NCBI GenBank assembly: GCA_016190065.1
Contig: JACPRI010000124.1
Coordinates: forward strand, 1 to 37,567
DNA from: Verrucomicrobiota bacterium
GTDB lineage: Bacteria; Verrucomicrobiota; Verrucomicrobiia; Limisphaerales; SIBE01
Length of the DNA stretch: 37,567 bases
Direction of reading: 5' to 3'
A program made the translations under genes and the position numbers. The notes under the pieces were generated by a model, which saw only the letters and a list, made by a program, of their open reading frames with translations, did not search any database and had not been told where the DNA came from. Numbering within the stretch: position 1 is the stretch's first letter; each line of letters starts with the position of its first letter. Shown piece by piece: positions 29,553 through 37,567 of the stretch.

Positions 29553-32388
29553 GTTCAAGTGGTTTCTTTGGGTGCGGCGGAGCGGGAAGGCTGGGCGACC
29601 ATCCTCCCGGTTCCAACGGCAAGCCACCGCGACCAACCAGCAGAAAACTGCTCAGATCGCCCGGCAGGTTTTTGCCACAATGCTCCGGCAACGCCACCTC
29701 CCCGCCCAGGAGCGAGCCGGGCAGTGAAAGCAAACTGCCACTCAAGTCAATCGCCGGGCCTAAAATGCTGATGATCCCATCGACGTCCTTTTCCGAGGAA
29801 GCGGTGATCGCGCTATCGGCCGAGGAAATCAGAAAATCCACGGCCACTGTGATGTTGCCGCCGCTCCGCTCCCGCGCGTTGGCGTTCAGTTGGCTTTTGT
29901 TCAGCGTCACGAGCGAGCCACTCATCAGGATATTGCCGCCGTCCAGGCCCGCTTCGGAAGTCACTTTGCTGCCGAACAAATGAATCGCTTGATCCGAACG
30001 CACCGTGATGCCGCCGGCGCTGCTCGCCGCAGCCTCGGTCGTGATCGCCCCGCCTTGGGACAGCCTGATGGGCTCTCGCGCATGGATGAGGATGTTGCCG
30101 GAATCGCCCATTCCTTTGCTGGAACTATTGATGTTGCCCCCGTGCTCAAGACGCAATTCCCCGGCGTTAACCTTGATCTCTCCGCCGTTCCCGCTCGTCT
30201 CCGTACTGGCCGAGATGGTCCCTTTCGGGCCGCTAATCTGAAGCCGTTCCGTGGCGGTCACTGTGACATTGCCTCCCTGGCCGCCGCCCAGTCCGAAGCT
30301 CTGCGACCCGATTCCCGTGCCCCGGAACGTCGGGCCAAAGCGGAGGGTTCGGAAATCGCTTTCTTGGCCGCGCCAGTCGATCGTAATCTCCTTCGCCGTA
30401 ACGGAAACATCGCCCGCATCCTTCGGCTCGCGGCTGCGCGACGTGGCTTGGATGTTGCCTGAATTCAGGAGCTGAATTCGTTCGGCCTCGACCTTGACCT
30501 GGCCAGCCCCGCCTGAGGAGGTTTCGCGAGCGTCCGCGTAGATGCTTCCAAAATCCAGCGTGATGTCTTCGGCTTGCACTTCCACACTGCCCGCGTCTCC
30601 GGTGCCACTTGTGCGCGCTCCGATGCCGCCTTCGTGGCTGATGTCCAACTGGCGCGTTTGCACGCGGACGCTCCCGCCATTGCCGATTGAGCCTTCACCT
30701 GTGCTCGAAACAAGCGAACTATTCTTCAGTACAATCTCGTCTGCCACCACGGACACACTGCCGGCGTTACCCACGCCATAGGTCGCGGCAGAGATGATAC
30801 TATAACCAGCAATCTGCATTTTGTTCGCTTCGATCTTGAGGCTTCCCGAGGGCCCGCCTTTCGCATCGAGGCCCAGGGAGCCTATCGCGGTGAATTCGGT
30901 CGTGGGCGGATCATCCATCAAGATCTGCCCCATCGCACCCCGCCCGTCCATGTGGATCTCGCTCGCTTTCACTTTGACATCTCCAGCCGGCTTTAACCCA
31001 AGAGTAAATGAGCCGAGACCCACCGGCTGTCCATTCGGGTGGTTCAAAATCTCGATCCGGCCCGCATCTACGATCACGTTTCCAGCCTTGCCAAGCCCAA
31101 CCGTGCTCGTGCCGACAAAATTCTCGAAGCGAGAGCTCTGGCCATCCAGGAGAATCTGGTCCGCTTTTAACTCTAAATTACCACTTTCCCCGGGCCCGAA
31201 CGAGTTGTTCAAATACTCGCTGCCGCCGATGACGGCCACGCTTCGAGCGGAAACAAGCGTGTCTCCGCCGCGCCCGGTGCCTGCCGCCGTGGTCGTTTTG
31301 AGATAGGAATGATCTGAGAGCGTGATCGAATCCGCCTGCACCTGAATGGAGCCGCCATTGCCAGGACCAAACGCGCTCGTTACCAGGTGACTCTCATTAT
31401 TCAGTTCCAAACCCTGGCTGAGCTGGACGCTGATGCCACCGCCGGAAGCCAGCGCCGCCGTGGTTTGGTAAACTGCACCGTGATCCATGAGGAGGCGCCC
31501 TGCACGAATGACCACTTGGCCCCCTCCTGACGAAATGGGAGCGGTCCCGGCTGCCCCGATTGGCTGACCAAGGCCTCGTTGATTGGGGGCAAACAAGCCA
31601 TTGGGAATGGCCACGGGACTACCTCCTCCCACGTCGATCACGGCGCTGTCGCTCAATTCGATTCGGCCGGATTCCAGGGCGGTCAGAGGAGGCAAGTTCC
31701 TGGCCACCGGAATCCCGACTTCGCCGGCCGAGGCGACGCTCAAGACATTGACCGTGCCACCCGGTGCTCGAATCTCACCGCCCTTTATCTCCACCTCACC
31801 CGCCACAAGCGAAAAACTTTTTCCTTCGCTCATGCTCAGGCGGCTTCCATCGATTTTGACCGGATTCACCTTTGGTCCGAGAAATCCAAACGCCTCGACC
31901 GGCGCGCTCGTGAGAATGCTCTCCGCGGGCCGGACAGCGTCGAAACGTCCGCCGCCGCCCAGCTTCAGGTAATCCGCTGTTGTCACGGCCAATGATCCGC
32001 TGATGTCCACCTTCGCATTCGGTCCGAACACCACGCCGGCTGGATTGAGCAGGTAAACGTTTGCGCCTGCGATGTCCGAGCGAATCGCTCCGTCTATCAA
32101 CGAACCGCCTCCGCCAGTGACACGCGACAATACATTTTGCACGTCCTTCGGCCCCGAGAACGTTGCCGACTCACCCGCTTTCAAACTGAACTCCTTGAAA
32201 CTATGAAAAAGATTCGGGCCAATCTGGCGGCCCAGGTCCGGAGCAATCTGATAAACCGGTCCGGCCAAAGGACCACTCCGACCGAACGTGCCATCCAGAG
32301 AAATCTGCGCGAAGGCAGGCGACCAGGGCGAAAGCCAAAATGACATGGCACACGCTGGCAGAGTGCGTTTCGCCAAGCGGAAAGTCAT
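29539..32388 (-). CDS. Filamentous haemagglutinin N-terminal domain exoprotein (TpsA)
   Basis: TPS domain: NLFHSFKEFSLKAGESATFSGPKDVQNVLSRVTGGGGSLIDGAIRSDIAGANVYLLNPAGVVFGPNAKVDISGSLAVTTADYL; beta-helical repeats; 14-nt overlap with tpsB. Start chosen at MTFRLAK; track starts at 32433. Confidence 0.93.
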   Translation of the reverse strand: MTFRLAKRTLPACAMSFWLSPWSPAFAQISLDGTFGRSGPLAGPVYQIAPDLGRQIGPNLFHSFKEFSLKAGESATFSGPKDVQNVLSRVTGGGGSLIDGAIRSDIAGANVYLLNPAGVVFGPNAKVDISGSLAVTTADYLKLGGGGRFDAVRPAESILTSAPVEAFGFLGPKVNPVKIDGSRLSMSEGKSFSLVAGEVEIKGGEIRAPGGTVNVLSVASAGEVGIPVARNLPPLTALESGRIELSDSAVIDVGGGSPVAIPNGLFAPNQRGLGQPIGAAGTAPISSGGGQVVIRAGRLLMDHGAVYQTTAALASGGGISVQLSQGLELNNESHLVTSAFGPGNGGSIQVQADSITLSDHSYLKTTTAAGTGRGGDTLVSARSVAVIGGSEYLNNSFGPGESGNLELKADQILLDGQSSRFENFVGTSTVGLGKAGNVIVDAGRIEILNHPNGQPVGLGSFTLGLKPAGDVKVKASEIHMDGRGAMGQILMDDPPTTEFTAIGSLGLDAKGGPSGSLKIEANKMQIAGYSIISAATYGVGNAGSVSVVADEIVLKNSSLVSSTGEGSIGNGGSVRVQTRQLDISHEGGIGARTSGTGDAGSVEVQAEDITLDFGSIYADARETSSGGAGQVKVEAERIQLLNSGNIQATSRSREPKDAGDVSVTAKEITIDWRGQESDFRTLRFGPTFRGTGIGSQSFGLGGGQGGNVTVTATERLQISGPKGTISASTETSGNGGEIKVNAGELRLEHGGNINSSSKGMGDSGNILIHAREPIRLSQGGAITTEAAASSAGGITVRSDQAIHLFGSKVTSEAGLDGGNILMSGSLVTLNKSQLNANARERSGGNITVAVDFLISSADSAITASSEKDVDGIISILGPAIDLSGSLLSLPGSLLGGEVALPEHCGKNLPGDLSSFLLVGRGGLPLEPGGWSPSLPAPPHPKKPLEHETR

Positions 32389-32579
32389 AAAGGAGTTCAA
32401 CGCGGTCAAAACTCTAACAAACGCCAACCCCACCCGGCAACAGAGACTTTGTCGAAAGGCGAACCCGACGGCCGGTGATCAATCAATTCACCGCAGTTTT
32501 TTATCAATGATAGCGTCTGCCTTCCGCCAGCGAACCAATCCCTGTGCAGAAAAAACAAGCCAAGCAACCAGGGATCTCC

Positions 32580-33371
32580 ATGAAATCTCCAACGACTCTC
32601 TTCACGGTGCAGGGCCTCCATTCCATTTGGAATCGCGCGCTGTTCACGCTGGCCGCACTCGCAACGGTTCCACTGTTCGCTTCGTCCGGCTCAACCGCCG
32701 ACGCTCAACCTGAGAAAGGCTCCACGCGTCTGCTCATTCCTTCGGCGGTCAGGCGGCTCTCCGAATCGCTGCCGCCGGAGCGCGACATCCCGGAGTTGGC
32801 GGCCCTGGCTGAGGCCTACGCGTCGCTACCCTCGACGCTTCGATATCACCCGACGTTGCGCCAGGGGACGCTTGTTCACGTGGCCGTTGAAGAACGGGGT
32901 CTGGGTGCGGGTGATCGCGTGATCGTGATGATTCACGGCGTGCTCTCCGACCACCAGGCCTGGCGTTACGTCGCCGGCGAATTGGGCAAGGAATTTGATT
33001 TGTGGCTGGTGGAATTGCCCGGCTGTGGCCGAAGCGATAAACCGCGTCCGGCGTTACTCGGACCCGACGGTTACGGCCCCACCGCGATGGCGGACCGCGT
33101 TCTTCAGGCGTTGCAGAAGTGTCTGGATTCCCGCCCGAAACCGCCGCGTTTGGTGCTGGCCGCGCACAGTCTCGGCGGCATGGTTGCGCTCCGCATGATG
33201 GGCGACCCGGAGTTGCGCCAACGCCATGCCGCGGTCCTCCAGCAGATTGAGGGCATGGTTCTGCTGGCGCCGTGCGACGTGGCCGTACATCAGGAGATTC
33301 CCACGTTCCGGGACATCGTCAACCTCCGCGGCTCGACGGTTGCCATCGGCCGCACGCTGGGGATCGTGACG
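32580..33371 (+). pseudogene. Exported alpha/beta hydrolase, 3'-truncated
   Basis: VIVMIHGVLSDHQAWRYVAGELG...LVELPGCGRSDKP...LVLAAHSLGGMVALRMM; ORF then runs into sequence antisense to a DUF2238-like gene and stops at 33425. Confidence 0.72.
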
Positions 33372-33745
33372 CGCACTGGGTACGCCATCAGAAACCCAAA
33401 GCTGAAATGCACGAGCCGGTCGTAGTGATTGCGCTTCAGGCCGAGTGCTTCCGTGAGGCTGAAGCCCGCCAGGGCGTGGCTCCAGTCGTCATACGGGACC
33501 AACGAATACGTGTAGTGCGCACCAAGCAGGTGCAGTAGAAGGAAGCCAAAAATCAGCGTGTAGGAGAGATGGCTCAAGAGAAAGCGTCTTCGAGTCAGCA
33601 TCAACAACGTCAGCAGCAGCACCGTCAAGATATGCTCGAGAAAAAAGTCGAACGGATACTGAATGCCCCAGGCGCTGAACACCCACAGGACCAGAAACAC
33701 CGCCCCCAGCGCCGCTGGATATCTCCGGTTTGAAAACCATCCCAT
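33371..33745 (-). pseudogene. DUF2238 (YjdF-like) membrane protein, 3'-truncated
   Basis: FGFLLLHLLGAHYTYSLVPYDDWSHALAGFSLTEALGLKRNHYDRLVHFSFGFLMAYPVR, then reading frame antisense to the hydrolase. Confidence 0.7.
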
Positions 33746-34200
33746 GATCGTTCTTAAAGGAGTTTGGCGGATCTCGCTGTGTGTCAAATTGTCGGCCAGC
33801 GCGCTGACGTGACGAAATACGCGCTGGAACTTACTTTGCCAGCCTAAGCGGCGGTGAGCCTAAGCATCCATAGGACGAGGAACAAGCGAAAATGAAAGTG
33901 ACGACGGAATACTCCGGAGTCTGATTTTCTCCTCGTCCGTCCTTGGTTCAATCGACGCGTTGAAGAAAAGTCAGAGGTGGAACGCGTCCTTACCACTCGC
34001 GGGAACGCGTTCTTCAATTCTTTTTGAAAGACCCCCGGCGCCGCGAGCGAACTGAATTCCAGATGACAGCGAATCCACGAGCGACCCGCAGCCCTGAGGC
34101 GAGCGAATGTGTCCAGGGAAGCGCGGCATCGGTTAATTCAATTCATCATGGATGTTTATCGATTAACACCTCGCGAAGCCAACCCGCTATACCCAAGCCC

Positions 34201-34881
34201 ATGACAGCTAATCCAAATCCCCAATTCAAAATCTTCCTGAGCGCGGCCCTGGCGCTAATCCTGGGAGGCTGCGTCACCTCACTTCAACCGCTCTTCACCG
34301 ATAAGGACCTGCTCTTCGACCCTGCCCTGATCGGCATCTGGGAAGAGAGCGAGGACACGACATGGTGCTTTGAGAAGCAAAACAAGGAAGCACAGGATGG
34401 AGATAAGGCCTACCGGCTTGTGGTGACGCAGAAAGATGTGGCTTCACCTATGCTGGCCGGCCTGGGCAAACTTGGAGAGCGCCGGTTTCTTTGCCTCTAC
34501 CCCGACCTGGAGGAACTCAAAGAAAGAAAATTGGGAGACCTCTATCAAACAGCTCTCATCCCGGGCTGTCTCATTGCAAAAGTCACTCAAGACGGGCCGA
34601 CGTTGGAGGTCGCTCTCCTCAATCATTCCTGGGTCGAGAAGCTCGTGGAGAAGGATCCCAAAGCGATCCGCCACGAAAAAGTCGAGGGCCGCATCATTCT
34701 GACGGCGCCGACGGAGGAGCTTCAGCAGTTCCTGCTCAAACACGCTGACAAGGAAGAGGTCTGGGAAAAGCTGACCGAGCTCAAACGGAAACAGCCCAAA
34801 GGTTTCTCGGCGGTCCGCAGCCAGACAGCCCCGCACAGTCAGCCACTGAACTCGATCACCAAACCGTTGCCCAGCGTATGA
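34201..34881 (+). CDS. Putative lipoprotein
   Basis: MTANPNPQFKIFLSAALALILGGCVTSLQPLF lipobox; ATG at 34201 preferred over track start; ATGA overlap with next ORF. Confidence 0.75.
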   Translation: MTANPNPQFKIFLSAALALILGGCVTSLQPLFTDKDLLFDPALIGIWEESEDTTWCFEKQNKEAQDGDKAYRLVVTQKDVASPMLAGLGKLGERRFLCLYPDLEELKERKLGDLYQTALIPGCLIAKVTQDGPTLEVALLNHSWVEKLVEKDPKAIRHEKVEGRIILTAPTEELQQFLLKHADKEEVWEKLTELKRKQPKGFSAVRSQTAPHSQPLNSITKPLPSV

Positions 34882-37184
34882 AAACTCTCTCGCTTTGCCT
34901 TTGCGGACTCGTCGTCTCATTTGCCACCAGCGGTTGTGCGATCAAAAAGATCGCGATCAACAAGCTGGGTGACGCGCTAGCCAGCGGCGGGACGTCCTTT
35001 TCCGCGGAGGACGATCCTGATCTCGTCAAAGACGCCGCGCCCTTCAGTTTGAAACTCATGGAAAGTTTGCTCTCCCAAAGCCCGCGCCACCAGGGGTTGC
35101 TCTTCGCCACGTCGAGCGGGTTCACTCAATACGCCTACGCCTTCGTGCAACAGGAAGCGGACGAAATGGAGGACCAAGACCTGGCTGCGGCCACGGCACT
35201 GCGCGCCCGCGCACGCCGGCTCTATTTGCGGGCGCGGGATTACGGATTGCGTGGACTCGAAGTGAATCACCCTGGCCTCGGAACCGCGCTCCGGAAAGAT
35301 CAGCGGCAAGCCGTGCGGGTGGCCCGCGCCGCGGATGTACCGCTGCTTTACTGGACTGCCGCTTCGTGGGCAGCCGCGGTCTCGGTCCAAAAAGACAATC
35401 CGGATTTGATCGGCGACTTGCCGGTGGTCGAGGCGTTGATGGATCGGGCACTCGAACTGGACGAGCGCTTCAACGCCGGCGCCATTCATTCCTTCCTCAT
35501 TCCCTACGAATTAAGCCGGTCGGGAGGAACCGGTGATCCCATCGCTCGGTCGAGACAGCACTTCGACCGGGCGATGGCCCTCTGCAACGGGCAACAGGCG
35601 GGGCCGTTGGTCGCCTTCGCCGAATCGGTTTGCGTGAAGAGACAAGATCGCACCGAGTTTCAGGCGCTGCTGAATCGGGCGCTGGCCGTGGAGGTGAATG
35701 CAAAACCGGAATGGCGGCTGGCGAATTTGGTCATGCAACGGCGCGCCCGCTGGTTGCTCGACCGCACCGACGAGCTCTTTCTCAACAAAAACCAAACCAA
35801 TCAAGGAGATCGCATTATGAAGAATTCCGAACCATTTCCAACGCCGAGCCGGGCTCGAATTCCGGGTCAGTATTTCACTCCCTTCCCCCTCACCCCGGCC
35901 CTCTCCCTTGGGGAGAGGGAGTCGCATTCCGGTCATTTGCATAGGAAGTTGGCGCGCCGCGGTCCTTCCCGCTTTCTCGTTGATCAAGCAAATGGCGGAG
36001 GCACGTTCTGTGGCCCTCGATTAGTCCGTGAGCGCCAACGGATATTCCCTCTCCCTGAGGGAGCGGGCCAGGGTGAGGGGGAAAGAGGCGTGAGATTGGC
36101 GGATGCCAGGGATTACTCAAGGACACGCCCCACAACCGCTACGAGAGTCGCCAGAAAGCCGCGTTTGATTTGGATCGCGATTCGATTGCTGGCCGCGCTC
36201 ATTCCGGCGGGTCAATTGCTCGCCGCCGAATCAACCTTGCCCATTAACCTCGGCACGATCGCGCCACGCGGATCCTCTTACCACCAGTCCCTCCTGGCCA
36301 TGGGCGAAAAATGGCGGCGGGCTACGGATGCCAAAGTGAAGCTCAAGATTTTCCCGGACGGCAATCAAGGCGGCGAAGCCGACATGGTCCGACTCATGCG
36401 CGTGGGCACTCTCGACGCAGGATTGCTCACCGCCGTGGGCCTCAGCGACATCGAGCGCGGAGTCGTCGGCCTTCAGAGCATGCCCCTGATGTTTCGCGAT
36501 TTGAAAGAATTCGATTACGTCAATGAGAAGCTTCGGCCTCAACTGGAAAAACGTCTTTTGGACAAAGGCTTCGTGGTCTTGTTCTGGGTCGATGCCGGCT
36601 GGGTTCGCTACTTCTCCAAGAAGCCCATGATCCGGCCCGACGATTTGCGGAGGATGAAACTCTTCGCCTGGGCTGGAAACGAAAAGCAGGTCGATATCAT
36701 GAAACAGGCCGGCTTCAACCCCGTGCCGCTGGAGACGGGGGAGATTGTGACCGGGTTGAACACGGGCCTCATCGATGCTTTCTGTGTCCCGCCCATTTTT
36801 TCCCTGGCTGGCCAACTGGATCTGCGCGCGCCACACATGCTCGATCTGAATTGGGCGCCCCTGGTCGGCGCGGCTGTGGTTCGAAAAGAAACCTGGGACA
36901 AAATACCTGTCAGCGCGAAAGCGTCGCTGCTCGCCGCCGCGGTTCAAGCCGGTGAGGAAATCAAGGCCAAGAGCCGAAGGGAAAGCGACGAATCCGTCAC
37001 GGCCATGAGAAGGCGCGGGTTGACGGTACACGCGGCCACGCCGGAAATCGCGGTCGAATGGCGCAAAGCGGTGGAGCGGGTGAACCACAGAATTCGCGGC
37101 GAGATTGTGCCTGCGGAAATCTTCGACGAAGTGCAGGTGCTGCTGAAGGAATACCGGGACGCCAGGACGGAGAAGACAACGTGA
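34878..37184 (+). CDS. TatT (TRAP-associated TPR lipoprotein) and DctP-type TRAP solute receptor in one continuous reading frame
   Basis: TatT-like MKTLSLCLCGLVVSFATSGCAIKKIAINKLGDALASGG...ARRLYLRARDYGLRGLEV to about 35800; DctP-like LPINLGTIAPRGSSYHQSLLAMGEKWRRATDAKVKLKIFPDGNQGGEADMVRLMRVGTLDAGLLT from about 36240. Confidence 0.82.
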   Translation: MKTLSLCLCGLVVSFATSGCAIKKIAINKLGDALASGGTSFSAEDDPDLVKDAAPFSLKLMESLLSQSPRHQGLLFATSSGFTQYAYAFVQQEADEMEDQDLAAATALRARARRLYLRARDYGLRGLEVNHPGLGTALRKDQRQAVRVARAADVPLLYWTAASWAAAVSVQKDNPDLIGDLPVVEALMDRALELDERFNAGAIHSFLIPYELSRSGGTGDPIARSRQHFDRAMALCNGQQAGPLVAFAESVCVKRQDRTEFQALLNRALAVEVNAKPEWRLANLVMQRRARWLLDRTDELFLNKNQTNQGDRIMKNSEPFPTPSRARIPGQYFTPFPLTPALSLGERESHSGHLHRKLARRGPSRFLVDQANGGGTFCGPRLVRERQRIFPLPEGAGQGEGERGVRLADARDYSRTRPTTATRVARKPRLIWIAIRLLAALIPAGQLLAAESTLPINLGTIAPRGSSYHQSLLAMGEKWRRATDAKVKLKIFPDGNQGGEADMVRLMRVGTLDAGLLTAVGLSDIERGVVGLQSMPLMFRDLKEFDYVNEKLRPQLEKRLLDKGFVVLFWVDAGWVRYFSKKPMIRPDDLRRMKLFAWAGNEKQVDIMKQAGFNPVPLETGEIVTGLNTGLIDAFCVPPIFSLAGQLDLRAPHMLDLNWAPLVGAAVVRKETWDKIPVSAKASLLAAAVQAGEEIKAKSRRESDESVTAMRRRGLTVHAATPEIAVEWRKAVERVNHRIRGEIVPAEIFDEVQVLLKEYRDARTEKTT
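35883..36083. repeat. Inverted-repeat element inside the TatT-DctP ORF
   Basis: 35883-35921 and the reverse complement of 36045-36083 match at 34/39 positions; left arm holds 9-bp hairpin CCCTCTCCC-TTG-GGGAGAGGG. Confidence 0.78.
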
Positions 37185-37356
37185 ACCCGCGAACCTGGAC
37201 CAACAGAGAGGTGCTTCCATGAAGTCGAACGGTAGGGCAAACCTGTCTCCAGCGATCCGAAAACCGACATGCTCCGAGCCCGTGGTGCGGATTCCCGAGG
37301 CGGACTCGCCCCACGCGGTTCAGGCCCCAGGGCGTGCGCAAGACGAATGGCCACTT

Positions 37357-37450
37357 CCCATGAACCGATCCCCCTCACCCCATCCCTCTCCCCCACTGGG
37401 GGAGAGGGTGTCCGCAGGACGGGTGAGGGGGATTCCCATCAGTTCATGGG
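37357..37450. repeat. Nested palindromic repeat, same CCCCCTCACCC/CCCTCTCCC family
   Basis: Outer CCCATGAAC/GTTCATGGG, middle CCCCCTCACCC/GGGTGAGGGGG, inner 11-bp stem CCCTCTCCCCC-ACT-GGGGGAGAGGG. Confidence 0.78.
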
Positions 37451-37495
37451 CGGTGAGCAGGTCCGTAAGAACAGGGGACTTCGCATGAACCGACC

Positions 37496-37567
37496 CACCC
37501 CTTCACCCCTCCCAGGAGGGGAACTTGCAACCGATGCGTTGAGTGGAACTCCCCTTCTGGGAGGGGA
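37496..37567. repeat. Related C/G-rich palindromic repeat, cut by the window end
   Basis: CCCCTTCACCCCTCCCAGGAGGGGAAC ... GGAACTCCCCTTCTGGGAGGGGA. Confidence 0.55.

Noticed and set aside
29890-30462. Plus-strand ORFs inside tpsA
   Set aside because: Antisense to the beta-helical repeat region with no recognisable protein signature
36231-37220. 329-aa minus-strand ORF
   Set aside because: Antisense to the DctP-like region
37219-37488. 89-aa plus-strand ORF after dctP
   Set aside because: Largely made of palindromic repeat sequence; kept only as a possible disrupted gene start

Overview
GC-rich bacterial chromosomal window. The gene content (Planctomycete-type cytochrome fused to LRRs, HpnH, TatT/DctP, dispersed palindromic repeats) suggests a Verrucomicrobia/PVC-type lineage; this is inference, not searched. 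Housekeeping genes: rpoD, carA, pyrC, a tRNA-Gly(TCC) with a recognisable sigma-70-like promoter, an LptF/LptG-family permease, and a DEAD-box helicase. Accessory genes: a two-component pair with a degenerate HD-GYP-like output, a HEAT-TM-NACHT-HEAT NTPase, a PIN/antitoxin pair beside the tRNA, an isolated divergent flagellin, and an HpnH-like radical SAM protein. The best candidate for an undescribed system is 20.7-32.4 kb. It holds a transmembrane Ser/Thr kinase with 16 WD40 motifs (interrupted by one in-frame TAG), a 4-nt-overlapping TPR-CHAT caspase-like protein, and a DUF928-like protein, convergent with a two-partner secretion pair (FHA-type TpsA and TpsB). The predicted topology places most of this module in or beyond the periplasm. 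A second theme is palindromic repeat sequence inside otherwise intact reading frames: the kinase, CarA, a TPR protein and a TatT-DctP fused ORF. There is also a tail-to-tail chimeric junction between a truncated alpha/beta hydrolase and a truncated DUF2238 gene. No CRISPR, rRNA or transposase was seen.
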